A DNA stretch of 64,000 nucleotides from the NCBI RefSeq assembly GCF_900090145.1, contig NZ_FMHI01000012.1:1-64000 (forward strand), in the 5' to 3' direction. This DNA is from Streptomyces sp. WMMB 322. Lineage in GTDB: Bacteria > Actinomycetota > Actinomycetes > Streptomycetales > Streptomycetaceae. The notes beneath the pieces were generated by a model, which ran no database searches, had not been told where the DNA came from, and saw only the letters and a list, made by a program, of their open reading frames with translations. Of the stretch, positions 50,006-60,408 are shown in pieces. The stretch's first letter is position 1, and every line of letters starts with the position of its first letter. The position numbers were made by a program, and so were the translations under genes.

Positions 50006-50523
50006 ACTGAAAATTCTAGGAGGACGCGTTCGGCGTGCCACTCGAGGCGCATCTGCCCCCGAAGAGGTTCGCCGTCGACGGACGGCGAACCGACCGGCAT
50101 GCGGCTGAGCGTGACGCGCGGCCGACCGGACGGGGCGAGGCGCCCGCCCCGCCCCGGTGGAGCACCGCGGTTTCGGGGGGCCGCGCCGTCGAGCACCGCA
50201 CCCTGAGCTGCTGCACCCCCCGAAGCACGCCCGAAGAACCCCCTAAGCACCGCGGCTCGGGTGCGCCGGCGTCCGCGGCTGCCGACCGGCGGCATCCGCA
50301 ATACGATGGAGGCCGAGGTGGGGACGTGAAAACCGAATCCGCGGCATGGGCCGTGGCACCCGGCTCCGAGCGGCAGACGGCCTTTGCCTTTGCGGTCAGT
50401 CTTCGCTGTCTCCATGCAGGGTGAATCCTTCTGAATCTCCTGACAACTCCGGCATCGCGCCGAACTCCGTCCGCGACGACGTGCAGGGACGGATGCCGGG
50501 AACAGACCGGAAGGGGAGAATCC
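50006..50523. other. Intergenic region between polX and DUF2267 gene
   Basis: About 520 bp. It holds a perfect 11-bp hairpin GGTTCGCCGTC/GACGGCGAACC with a four-base loop at 50066-50091, 61 bp upstream of polX. The rest carries the promoters for the divergent genes. The segment 50290-50440 is less G/C-rich. No gene supported. Confidence 0.5.
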
Positions 50524-50955
50524 TTGTCTGCCACACGCTCTCTCGACTTCGAACACGCCATCCACTCGGCCAACATCTGGCTGAAGGACGTTTCGGACGC
50601 CCTGGGGACCGAGGACCGCCACCTCGCCCACCGCGTCCTGCGTACCTGGCTGCACACGCTCCGCGACCGGCTCACCGTCGACGGCGCCGCCCACTTCGCG
50701 GCGCAGCTCCCCGAGCTGCTGCGCGGCGTCTACTACGACGGCTGGGACCCGAGCGTCGTACCGGTCAAGTACGACCGCGCGGCCTACGTGGACCGCTTCG
50801 TGCGGGAGGCCAAGGTCGGCACCGACGACGTGCCGCACATGGCTCCCGCCGTCACGGGCGTCGTGCGGCGGCACGTCTCACCCGGGCTGCTGGAGACGGT
50901 GCTGGAGCAGCTCCCGCACGACGTGCGTGCTCTGCTCCTCCAGCCCGCCTCCTGA
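50524..50955 (+). CDS. DUF2267 family protein
   Basis: A 143-aa helical protein with the DUF2267 pattern: FEHAIHSANIWLKDVSDALGTEDRHLAHRVLRTWLHTLRDRLTVDGAAHFAAQLPELLRGVYYDGW, resembling two tandem helical repeats. TTG 50524 follows GGGGAGAATCC, which settles the start. Role unknown; the family is often found with stress and DNA-repair genes. It precedes rtcB by 85 bp in the same direction. Confidence 0.87.
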   Translation: MSATRSLDFEHAIHSANIWLKDVSDALGTEDRHLAHRVLRTWLHTLRDRLTVDGAAHFAAQLPELLRGVYYDGWDPSVVPVKYDRAAYVDRFVREAKVGTDDVPHMAPAVTGVVRRHVSPGLLETVLEQLPHDVRALLLQPAS

Positions 50956-50956
50956 C

Positions 50957-50970
50957 GGGCCGACGGGCCC
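50957..50970. promoter_or_regulatory. Candidate DosR/OsdR-like palindrome before rtcB
   Basis: GGGCCGACGGGCCC has the GGGNC-N4-GNCCC form of DosR/DevR-family boxes and lies about 70 bp before rtcB. It differs by one base from 54852-54865. Such GC palindromes also arise by chance in this genome. Confidence 0.25.
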
Positions 50971-51040
50971 GGCCGGGGCCCCGTCCCGGGCTCGCCCACC
51001 TCGCAGTCGGCGCACGTCCGAACCGACGGAGGGTGACGGC

Positions 51041-52465
<1,425 letters not shown>

Positions 52466-52734
52466 CCGGCCGGCCGGCGGGCGCCATCCGGCCGGACCGG
52501 CGAGTGCGTGGCGGCCGCGCCGTCGCAGACGCTCGTTTCCGCCGCTCGGAGCCACGGACAGCGTGCACCGAGCCCCGGACGCATCGCGTCCGCCGGCCCG
52601 CGGGCCGCGGCCCGAGAGCTCGAGGCCGCGGCGAGGTGCCTTGCGCCGCCCGCCGCTCGCCTTGCGCCGCGGCGGTCATTCGCCTCGCGGCGGTGAATTG
52701 CGTCCCCGCACGGACGGCAGGCGGGCCGTGCAGC

Positions 52735-53850
52735 TCATGTGTACCGGAGCAGCGCCCCCACCCCGTGGGCAGGCGCCCCCTCCGTGCCGGGCGGGACGAC
52801 ACGCACGTCGGCGTCGGTGAGAAGCGCGGCCCGTGCCGCCACGTCCGCCAGAGAGCCGGGCGACAGGCGGGGGCCGCCGCGGTCGGGCATCTCGCGGTCC
52901 GCGATGTCGGTGGGCCCGGGGCCGAACCACGCGGTGCGGGTGTCACTCGGATCGTGCGTGAGCACGAGGGTGCGGACCTGCCCGCGGGCGAGGGCTTCCG
53001 TGGTCTCCCGCACCCCCTCCACGGTGCGGCCCCGGGGGCCGCGCTCCTCGGCCATCTCCTGCAGCAGCTCCCGCGTCTGCCGCTCGCCCTCGCCGCGCCG
53101 CTCCGCTTCGACCTGTGCCCTGCGGCCGTCGAAGGCCCCGTCGTGGCTGCGGCTCCCGCTCACCCCACGAATGCGCACCTGATGCCGCACGGCCTTGGGC
53201 AGGTGCTTGGTCACGTACTGCACGGCGCGCACGTCTCCGGCGAGCAGCACCACACGCGCCGAGACGCGGGCCACGGCCCGGCTGAGGGCGTCGGCGACGT
53301 GTGCGGCGTTGTGTTCCCAGGAATCCTCCGCGCGGTGCTGATAGCGCATCTGGGACCAGCCGCCGGGCGCGTTCCGTACGATCTCGTCGTCGGGGCCGTC
53401 GACGGTCTCCCGGACCGGCCTGGTGCCGGCCTCCGGGCAGATCTCCAGGTCTGCACCGGTGCGGTCGCACACGGCCAGCACGTACGCGGGGTGGTCCTGC
53501 CGCCACTCCAGCACGGGCAGCAGGTGCGGCAGCGGTCCGTACATGACGAGGTCGGTCTGCCGGCCCCCCGGCATCTCGGTGACGTGGACCAGCTCGCCGT
53601 CCGAGGCGAAGGCGGCAAGCGTGCCGGAACCGGGCAGCGCCGCAAGCGCCTGCCGGGCAACGGCCTGCATGGCCTCCCTGCCGTCGGTGGTCTGCTCGGC
53701 CAGCTGCTGGACGAGGGCCTTCCAGCGCAGCTCGGCGTCTTCCTCCTGCTCGGGGCGGGCGTCCAGGGCGTAGTACACCGATATCACCGGCGCGTGGCCG
53801 GCCAGCAGGTTCGTCAGGACGCCGTCGCTGATGTCAGTGACCGTTTTCAT
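52735..53850 (-). CDS. baeRF / Vms1-like eRF1-domain protein (Rv2629-like)
   Basis: A 371-aa protein with the bacterial/archaeal eRF1-fold pattern (baeRF2 type): VLAVCDRTGADLEI in the middle, VLLAGDVRAVQYVTKHLPKAV, then a coiled region rich in Glu/Arg (about 235-285) and VRTLVLTHDPSD near the end. Related eukaryotic Vms1/ANKZF1 proteins release stalled nascent chains from ribosomes; mycobacterial Rv2629 belongs to the dormancy regulon. ATG 53850 follows GAGGAGGCCCGT. No GGQ loop is evident, so catalytic activity is uncertain. Confidence 0.8.
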   Translation of the reverse strand: MKTVTDISDGVLTNLLAGHAPVISVYYALDARPEQEEDAELRWKALVQQLAEQTTDGREAMQAVARQALAALPGSGTLAAFASDGELVHVTEMPGGRQTDLVMYGPLPHLLPVLEWRQDHPAYVLAVCDRTGADLEICPEAGTRPVRETVDGPDDEIVRNAPGGWSQMRYQHRAEDSWEHNAAHVADALSRAVARVSARVVLLAGDVRAVQYVTKHLPKAVRHQVRIRGVSGSRSHDGAFDGRRAQVEAERRGEGERQTRELLQEMAEERGPRGRTVEGVRETTEALARGQVRTLVLTHDPSDTRTAWFGPGPTDIADREMPDRGGPRLSPGSLADVAARAALLTDADVRVVPPGTEGAPAHGVGALLRYT

Positions 53851-53990
53851 ACGGGCCTCCTCGGCCAGACGAACGGTTCTTCACGTCCGGAACCGCGGCA
53901 GCCCGCCGGAGCAGTGCTTCGATGCCATGCCCCCGCCGGGTGGGCACGGATGGTGCACACGGACGTGCCCGGCCGGCCCGGACGGTGGGC

Positions 53991-54791
53991 CTACTCGGCG
54001 GGGGTGACCAGGCCGTAGTGGCCGTCGTAGCGGTGGTACAGCACGCTTCCGCGGCCGGTGGCCGCATCGGCGAAGAACACGAACGGGAACCCGGCCAGAT
54101 CGAGCCTCTCCCTCGCCTCGTCGACCGTCAGCCGCGGGGCGGGGAGGTCGCTGACGGTCAGCGGCACAGCAGAGGTCTCCGTCCCGAGGGGGCGGGGGTG
54201 CAGCTGGGCGAGCCGGTATCCCGTGGGGCCGGCCCGGTAGAGCACGCTGTCCTCCCCGGTGCCGATGTCGGTGAACAGCTGAAAGCCGTAGTCCATCATC
54301 TCCAGCTCGAAGGCCGCCTCGTCCGGGGTCTCCCGGTCCAGGGTGAACGACTTGTGCCGGACGACCTGCCGCTCTTCGGGCGGCCGGGGGAAGTAGTCGG
54401 GATGATGGGTCGGCTCGCTGAGATGCCGCCACTCGTTCGGGGCGGACACGGGCATCCCGCCGCGCCGGGCCTCCCAGTTCCGGGCCAGCCGGTCCAGCCG
54501 TTCCCCGAGCCTGTCGTGCAGGAGGTCCGCCGCCTCCGTCGCCGTCCTGCCGGCAACCTGGGCGCGTGCGACGCGTCCGTTGACGTCCAGGCTGGCCTGG
54601 GCGGTCACCGGGCGCCGCGTGGCGGGGTTCGCCGTGCGCGTCAGCCTGACCCGGCCGTAGAGGACCGGTTCCGGTGCCCGGGACAGCAGCGCCTGCACCT
54701 TCCGCTGCGCGTAGTCGGCGGCGTCCGGCGACAGTTCGCCCCGGGTCGCCACCTGGATCTCGGGAGCCCGCTGTTGCACCGTTCGCCTCAT
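53991..54791 (-). CDS. Ribosome hibernation factor-like protein (HPF/RaiA, Rv0079-like)
   Basis: A 266-aa protein: residues about 8-110 resemble the HPF/YfiA ribosome-binding domain (AADYAQRKVQALL, VTAQASLDVNGRVARAQVAGRTATEAADLLHDRL), followed by two copies of the HPF C-terminal dimerisation domain: VRHKSFTLDRETPDEAAFELEMMDYGFQLFTDIGTGEDSVLYR and a second ending FVFFADAATGRGSVLYHRYDGHYGL. The duplicated tail is unusual for plain HPF and resembles mycobacterial dormancy protein Rv0079. ATG 54791 follows AGGAGGCTGGC. It would keep ribosomes in an inactive state under stress. Confidence 0.85.
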   Translation of the reverse strand: MRRTVQQRAPEIQVATRGELSPDAADYAQRKVQALLSRAPEPVLYGRVRLTRTANPATRRPVTAQASLDVNGRVARAQVAGRTATEAADLLHDRLGERLDRLARNWEARRGGMPVSAPNEWRHLSEPTHHPDYFPRPPEERQVVRHKSFTLDRETPDEAAFELEMMDYGFQLFTDIGTGEDSVLYRAGPTGYRLAQLHPRPLGTETSAVPLTVSDLPAPRLTVDEARERLDLAGFPFVFFADAATGRGSVLYHRYDGHYGLVTPAE

Positions 54792-54851
54792 GCCAGCCTC
54801 CTGTCACTGAGTGCTGGTTCCACCCTGGCCGCCCGGAGGTCATCCGTGCAG

Positions 54852-54865
54852 GGGCCGAAGGGCCC
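54852..54865. promoter_or_regulatory. Candidate DosR/OsdR-like palindrome before the hibernation-factor gene
   Basis: GGGCCGAAGGGCCC, about 60-75 bp upstream of ATG 54791 on the minus strand. Same architecture and nearly same bases as the site before rtcB. Tentative. Confidence 0.25.
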
Positions 54866-55047
54866 ACGTGCGGGGCCGCCCCGCCCGCCCCCCGGACACT
54901 GCCGGGCTGCCGAAGAGGCGGGCCGGTGAATCCCGGGCCTCCAGCGCTCCGGCACCCGGCATGACGCAGACCGGGCCCGCGCGAACGCGAACTGGTCCGC
55001 GACTTGCCGCCACGGTGTGCGCACGCGCTGGGGGCCCGGCTCGCGGC

Positions 55048-55473
55048 TCAGATGCTGCGGGCCACCACGGCCTCGACGAAGCGGCCGACCTCCCTCTCGG
55101 GCAGGTTGCGGGCGAGATCCGCCTCGCTGATGATCCCGACCAGCCGCTTGTCGTTGTCGAGGATCGGCATGCGCCGGACCTGGTGCTCCTCCATGGTCTC
55201 CAGCACCTGCCTGATGTCCATCTCCGCCGTCGCCGTGACCGGCTTGCCGGCTATCAGCTCCCCGGCGGTCATCTTCTTCGGATCCCCGCCGGCCGCGATG
55301 CACTTCACGATGATGTCGCGGTCCGTGACGATGCCGCGGAGCTTGTCGTCGTCACTGCAGATCGGCAGGACACCGACGTCCTTGTCGCGCATGTGGCGCG
55401 CCGCGGTCTCCAGCGTCTCGTGTTCGCCCACGCAGTGGGCGCCGGTGTGCATGACGTCTCGGGCGATGGTCAT
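55048..55473 (-). CDS. Tandem CBS-domain protein (Hrp1/Rv2626c-like)
   Basis: A 141-aa protein of two CBS domains (residues about 8-62 and 72-126): ARDVMHTGAHCVGEHETLETAARHMRDKDVGVLPICSDDDKLRGIVTDRDI and EMDIRQVLETMEEHQVRRMPILDNDKRLVGIISEADLARNLPE. The wording closely parallels mycobacterial hypoxic response protein 1 (from memory), including HCVGEHETL. Probably binds a nucleotide and acts as stress protein. ATG 55473 follows GAGGAGGCTGCC. A GGGTC-N6-GTCCC near-palindrome lies about 50-65 bp upstream (55523-55538). Confidence 0.9.
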   Translation of the reverse strand: MTIARDVMHTGAHCVGEHETLETAARHMRDKDVGVLPICSDDDKLRGIVTDRDIIVKCIAAGGDPKKMTAGELIAGKPVTATAEMDIRQVLETMEEHQVRRMPILDNDKRLVGIISEADLARNLPEREVGRFVEAVVARSI

Positions 55474-55669
55474 GGCAGCCTCCTCGATTCAGGCACAGAG
55501 GGCGGCGTTCCCAGAGGCACACGGGTCTCGTATGTCCCCTGAGGCCCTCAACCAGACTCCATTCTCAGCTCGCCACTCCCGCCACGCATCCGGAGTAACG
55601 CGCTGCCGCGGCCCCGCCCCCGTCGGCGGAGCATTGACCATGACGGGCAACTCACGAGGAGGCCGCGCC

Positions 55670-56107
55670 ATGGTGTCACCCGGCAGTGCCGAGGGGCGGG
55701 GCGGGCACCGCACCGTCCCGCACACGGCGGACCTGCGGGTGGAGGCATGGGGCCCCACCCGTGAGGAGTGCCTGGCGCACGCGGTGCGTGGCGTGTGCGA
55801 GTCGTTCCTGGACGTGAGAGGGACGGCCCCCGTGCGGAAGCGGGAGGTCACGGTGCGGCCGGAGACGGACGAGGACCTGCTCAGAACGCTGCTCGAGGAG
55901 TTGGTCTACCGGCTCGACACCGACGGCGAAATCCCGGTGCAGATGACGCTGACCCAGGTCCCCGGCGGTCTGCGGGCCGCCCTGCACATGGCCGAGGTCG
56001 CCCCGCTGCCGGTCACCGGGGCAGCGCCGAAGGCGGTGACCCTGCACGAGCTGGTCTTCCGCCGCGGCCCGCACGGCTGGATCTGTTCGGTCACTCTCGA
56101 CGTGTGA
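55670..56107 (+). CDS. Archease (RtcB activator)
   Basis: Speeds guanylation of RtcB and allows multiple turnover. The 145-aa protein has VPHTADLRVEAWGPTREECLAHAVRGVCESFLDV, LLRTLLEELVYRLDTDGEIPVQMTLTQVPGG and APKAVTLHELVFRRGPHGWICSVTLDV, the archease pattern with the metal-binding Asp of TADLR and the terminal TLDV. ATG 55670 follows ACGAGGAGGCCGCGCC; upstream in-frame codons lie in non-coding sequence. It is divergent from the Hrp1-like gene. Confidence 0.88.
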   Translation: MVSPGSAEGRGGHRTVPHTADLRVEAWGPTREECLAHAVRGVCESFLDVRGTAPVRKREVTVRPETDEDLLRTLLEELVYRLDTDGEIPVQMTLTQVPGGLRAALHMAEVAPLPVTGAAPKAVTLHELVFRRGPHGWICSVTLDV

Positions 56108-56207
56108 GCGGGGCGGGCGGCGGGCGACGCGAACGCCCGCGCGGCCCGGGACCGGCCGCAGGCCACGACGCCCCTGATGCCGGCGGGGCTGCCGCGCCGC
56201 CGCCGGT

Positions 56208-57878
56208 TCACGCGTCGTAGACGTCGGCCTTCGTCGGCTCGGCGCCCTGCACCTGAGAGCTGAGGAAGAGGGAGCGGGTGCCGAACTGCTGGGTGTCGCA
56301 GCCGTTCTCGTCGAGTATGCGCATCGCCGCCGCGTGCACGACACGCAGCACCGGAGTGGCCGCGCGCAGCGCGTCGTCGGCCATGAAGCGGTGCCGCCAG
56401 GGCTTGTCGGCCCAGGCGTGGCGCAGACCGAACGGTTCCGGAAGCGTCAGCTTGCCGCCGAGGAAGTCCAGCACCGGGGGGAACCAGGTGAAGGGCGCGC
56501 GGGCCGTGAGCCGGACCACTTCCTTGGCCTCCACCAGCGGCAGGTTGACCTCCTTGGTCTCCCAGAACTTCACGCTCTTGGAGACCTCCTTGGTCTTGGC
56601 CTTGGGCTTCGTGGTGAACAGCGGATGCACGGGGCCCAGGGCATGCCCCGTGACCTCGATGCGCAGCGTGTGGTGGAGCACGGTCACGGTGATCAGCAGC
56701 GTGATCACCAACTGCCCGTCCCAGAGGACGAACTGGACGCCGAGGTAGTGCCTGTCGCCGGCGCCGAACTGCTGCTCGTTGCAGATGCGCTGTATCTCGA
56801 AGTCCTTGATGCGGTACCCCTCGACCTCCTGGCCCTCGGGGCGCTTGACCTCGCCGGCGCCCTCGCCGATGGGGGAGACGATCCAGTGCCGTATCGACGG
56901 TGTGGGGAAGCCGCCGGTGTGCAGCGGTCCGCGCTCGAGCCTGCGCAGCTGGTCGTGGATGGCGCGCACCACGTCCCAGCTGCGGAAGGGGTTGATGTCG
57001 GCCGCCGGGTCCTTCGGGACCAGCTCCTCGGCGAGCTGCCAGCTGCCCCAGCGGGTGCCCATGCCGAGTATCCCCTTGGGGCCCGCGTAGTAGACGAGGT
57101 TGCTGGCCTGCTCGGCGCTGAGCTTGGCCAGACCCAGCCGGATGCGTTCGGCGCTCGCGTCCCCCGGGTCCTGCGGGACCGCCTCGGGGATCTTCGCCCC
57201 GACGCCGCTGCCGCCCAGCAGCTGCTCCCACTGCCCGCGGAGCATCTTGGCCGAGCGCTCGCAGACCTGCTTCGCCCACAGCCAGCCGACGACCGGCACG
57301 ATGAGCATGCCGCGCAGGTAGATGCCGAGCACTCCGTCGAAGGGGAGCTTGAGTACGAACAGAACCGCCAGACCGCCCAGTGCGATCATGGCGGCGATGC
57401 CGAAGGCGCCCATCCGCTTGTCCTGGGCTCCGGCGAGGGCGCGGCGCAGCTGGAAGGCCAGCAGCCACAGCAGCGTCCCCGGCAGGAACAGCACCCCGAA
57501 GATGACCATGATGACGGTCAGCCGGGTGTCGCGGTCCTTACGGATGCGGGTGGCCGCCAGGCAGTGCTCGACGACCGTCTGCGGCTCGATGCCGAAGGAC
57601 TGGATGAGTGCCTTTCGGGCCCCTCCCAGCAGCCGCACCTGCACGGCGCGCGAAAACGCCTCGCCCAGGTTCGGCTCGAACAGCGAGACGCGCGGGGGCT
57701 TCACCTTCGCGCCGTCGTTCGCCTTGATCAGTTCCGTTATCGGGCCGTCCCGGTACGCGGCGGAGGCGAGGGCCTGGGTGGCCGCGGTCTGGCCGCCCGA
57801 ACCCGAGAGGGGCACCTGGGCGCCCGGACTGAAATCGGACGCGGCCTCGATCCCTTCGAAATCCTCGAACCCGGCCAC
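56208..57878 (-). CDS. Large membrane protein of unknown function
   Basis: A 556-aa protein I do not recognise. Residues 1-115 are polar; a basic stretch (AATRIRKDRDTR) precedes two hydrophobic hairpins (about 120-140, 158-180, 188-205); the C-terminal 330 residues are mainly soluble with one further hydrophobic piece (LVITLLITVTVLHHTLRIEVTGHAL, about 395-420) and end DENGCDTQQFGTRSLFLSSQV. Two separate sections match the layout of a membrane sensor or transporter partner. GTG 57878 follows GTGGGGGCTCA. Neighbours are archease and an EF-G-like gene, which gives no direct clue. Confidence 0.7.
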   Translation of the reverse strand: MAGFEDFEGIEAASDFSPGAQVPLSGSGGQTAATQALASAAYRDGPITELIKANDGAKVKPPRVSLFEPNLGEAFSRAVQVRLLGGARKALIQSFGIEPQTVVEHCLAATRIRKDRDTRLTVIMVIFGVLFLPGTLLWLLAFQLRRALAGAQDKRMGAFGIAAMIALGGLAVLFVLKLPFDGVLGIYLRGMLIVPVVGWLWAKQVCERSAKMLRGQWEQLLGGSGVGAKIPEAVPQDPGDASAERIRLGLAKLSAEQASNLVYYAGPKGILGMGTRWGSWQLAEELVPKDPAADINPFRSWDVVRAIHDQLRRLERGPLHTGGFPTPSIRHWIVSPIGEGAGEVKRPEGQEVEGYRIKDFEIQRICNEQQFGAGDRHYLGVQFVLWDGQLVITLLITVTVLHHTLRIEVTGHALGPVHPLFTTKPKAKTKEVSKSVKFWETKEVNLPLVEAKEVVRLTARAPFTWFPPVLDFLGGKLTLPEPFGLRHAWADKPWRHRFMADDALRAATPVLRVVHAAAMRILDENGCDTQQFGTRSLFLSSQVQGAEPTKADVYDA

Positions 57879-57997
57879 TGAGCCCCCACTTCGTCAAGCC
57901 TCGGCGCTGCCCGCCCACGTGCGGTGCCGACCACAGCACATTCCCAACTGCCGTGGCCGGCACACCTCTTCACGTGCTTTGTCCAGCGTAGCCGCAG

Positions 57998-60196
57998 TCA
58001 GCCGCCGTTCTGCGCGGCTTCCAGGATCTTGCCGGCCAGCTGCTGGGGCATCGGTTCGTGGCAGGCGTACGAGCGGGCGAAGCGGCCCGTCCCGTGGGAG
58101 AGCGAGCGCAATTCCACGGCGTAGCGGCTGATCTCGATCTCCGGGATCTGTGCCCGTACGAGGGTGTGCCCGTCGGTGGCCTGCTCGGTGCCGGAGACCT
58201 TTCCGCGCCGGCCGGACAGGTCGCTCATCACCGAACCGACGTACTCGTCCTCGACGTCCACCTGCAACTCCGCGACGGGTTCGAGCAGATGGATGCGCGC
58301 CTTGGACGCGCACTCGCGCAGCGCGAGCGCACCCGCCGTCTGGAATGCGGCGTCGGAGGAGTCCACCGAGTGGGCCTTGCCGTCGTACAGCGTCACCCGG
58401 AAGTCGACGAGGGGGTAGCCGGCGGCGAGGCCCTTTGCGGCCTGGGCGCGAATGCCCTTCTCCACCGAGGGGATGAACTGCCGGGGCACGGCCCCGCCGA
58501 CGACCTTGTCGACGAACTCGATTCCCGAACCGCCCGGCAGCGGCTCCACCTTGATGTCGCAGATCGCGAACTGCCCGTGTCCGCCGGACTGTTTGACGTG
58601 CCTGCCGCGGCCCTCCGCGCTCTCGGCGAACGTCTCCCGCAACGACACCTTGTGCGGCACGGAATCGACGTTGACGCCGTAGCGGGCACGCAGCCGCTCC
58701 AGTGCGACGCCCATGTGCGCCTCGCCCAGGCACCACAGGACGAGCTGGTGGGTGTCCGGGTTCTGCTCCAGCCGCATCGTCGGATCCTCTGCGACGAGCC
58801 GGGAGAGCCCTTGCGAGAGCTTGTCCTCGTCGGCCTTCGTGTGCGCCTTGATGGCGACCGGCAGCAACGGGTCCGGCATCACCCACGGTTCCATCAGAAG
58901 CGGGTCGTCCTTGGCGGACAGAGTGTCGCCCGTCTCCGCGCGGGTCAGCTTGGCCACGCACGCGAGGTCGCCGGCCACGGCCTTGGACAGGGGACGCTGC
59001 TGCTTGCCGAACGGTGCGGACAGCGCCCCTATCCGCTCGTCGACGTCGTGGTCCTCGTGCCCACGGTCCTCCAGTCCGTGACCGGAGACGTGCACGGTCT
59101 CGTCGGGACGGAGCGTGCCGGAGAAGACACGGACGAGTGAGATGCGGCCGACGTACGGGTCCGAGGAGGTCTTGACGACCTCGGCGACCAGCGGGCCGTC
59201 GGCGTCGCAGGTCAGCGCCGGGCGGGGCTTGCCCTCCGGCGTGGTGACGGCGGGGATCTCGTGCTCCAGGGGCGAGGGGAAGCCGCCCGTGATCAACTCC
59301 AGCAGTTCCACGGTGCCCAGGCCGTGCCGTGCGCCGTCGGCGGCGGGCGCCGCCGCCAGCACGGGATGGAAGACGCCGCGCGCGACGGCCTTCTCCAGGT
59401 CCTGGATGAGCGTCGGGACGTCGCACTCCTCGCCGCCGAGATAGCGGTCCATGAGGGTCTCGTCCTCGCTCTCGGAGATGATCCCCTCGATGAGCCGGTT
59501 CCTGGACTCCTCGATCTGCGGCAGCAGTTCGGGCCCCGGCTCCCGCTCGGTGCGCGTCCCGGACGAGTAGTCGTAGACGCGCTGGGAGAGCAGCCCCGTC
59601 AGGCCCTCCACGGGTGCGTGCCCGTCGGAGCCCTCCGCGCCGCGCAGCGGCAGGTAGAGGGGGAGGACGGCGTCGGGGTCGTCCCCGCCGAAGACGCTCT
59701 GGCAGACCGAGACCATTTCCTCGAAGTCGGCCCGTGCGGCGTCGAGATGAGTCACGACGATGGCGCGCGGCATCCCGACCGCCGCGCACTCCTCCCACAC
59801 CAGCCGCGTCGCGCCGTCGAGACCGTCGGCCGCCGAGACGACGAAAAGGGCCGCGTCCGCTGCCCGCAGACCGGCCCTCAACTCCCCGACGAAATCCGCG
59901 TATCCGGGGGTGTCCAGCAGATTGATCCGGATGCCTTCCCACTCGACCGGCACCAGTGAGAGCTGCACCGACCGGTGCTGGCGGTGCTCGATCTCGTCGT
60001 AGTCGGAGAGGGATCCGCCGTCCTCCACCCTTCCTGCTCTCGTCACCGCCCCGGAGGCCAGGGCGAGTGCTTCGACGAGCGTGGTCTTTCCCGATCCGCT
60101 GTGGCCGACCAGGACCACGTTCCGCAGCTGGGAGGGGTGGTCGGCCGCCGCTGCCCTGCCGGCGGCTCCGGGGTGTGTGTTCGCCTTGTCGCCCAT
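57998..60196 (-). CDS. Elongation factor G-like translational GTPase (EF-G2/FusA2 type)
   Basis: A 732-aa GTPase of the EF-G superfamily with GTP motifs G1 VGHSGSGKTT (about 30-39), G3 LLDTPGYADF and G4 VVTHLD in place of NKMD, then domains II-V up to GRFARSYACHEPMPQQLAGKILEAAQ. It belongs to the second EF-G type found in actinomycetes besides the str-operon EF-G; its role (rescue, recycling or stress translation) is not settled. ATG 60196 begins the homology, preceded by GCGGGACAC; the open frame runs 65 codons upstream without it. Confidence 0.9.
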   Translation of the reverse strand: MGDKANTHPGAAGRAAAADHPSQLRNVVLVGHSGSGKTTLVEALALASGAVTRAGRVEDGGSLSDYDEIEHRQHRSVQLSLVPVEWEGIRINLLDTPGYADFVGELRAGLRAADAALFVVSAADGLDGATRLVWEECAAVGMPRAIVVTHLDAARADFEEMVSVCQSVFGGDDPDAVLPLYLPLRGAEGSDGHAPVEGLTGLLSQRVYDYSSGTRTEREPGPELLPQIEESRNRLIEGIISESEDETLMDRYLGGEECDVPTLIQDLEKAVARGVFHPVLAAAPAADGARHGLGTVELLELITGGFPSPLEHEIPAVTTPEGKPRPALTCDADGPLVAEVVKTSSDPYVGRISLVRVFSGTLRPDETVHVSGHGLEDRGHEDHDVDERIGALSAPFGKQQRPLSKAVAGDLACVAKLTRAETGDTLSAKDDPLLMEPWVMPDPLLPVAIKAHTKADEDKLSQGLSRLVAEDPTMRLEQNPDTHQLVLWCLGEAHMGVALERLRARYGVNVDSVPHKVSLRETFAESAEGRGRHVKQSGGHGQFAICDIKVEPLPGGSGIEFVDKVVGGAVPRQFIPSVEKGIRAQAAKGLAAGYPLVDFRVTLYDGKAHSVDSSDAAFQTAGALALRECASKARIHLLEPVAELQVDVEDEYVGSVMSDLSGRRGKVSGTEQATDGHTLVRAQIPEIEISRYAVELRSLSHGTGRFARSYACHEPMPQQLAGKILEAAQNGG

Positions 60197-60408
60197 GTGT
60201 CCCGCCTTCCGGTCGACACGTGCCGGCTCATCTGGCTTCGTCGCGAAAACCGCGGTACTTCGAGCTTTCCACCGCTCCCGGCACGCGTCCATACGTAGGA
60301 AGGGACGGTGCCGCGGACCCTGGAAACACGGCTCGGCGCGCCTGGCTAACATGGGCCCGCCGGTGGCCGTATCCGCCGCCGGGCCCGCCATCGATCAACG
60401 GGACCACC

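Noticed and set aside
56334..57881. 515-codon plus-strand open frame opposite the large membrane protein
   Set aside because: Low-complexity translation without membrane segments or motifs; the minus-strand frame has a ribosome site and membrane helices.
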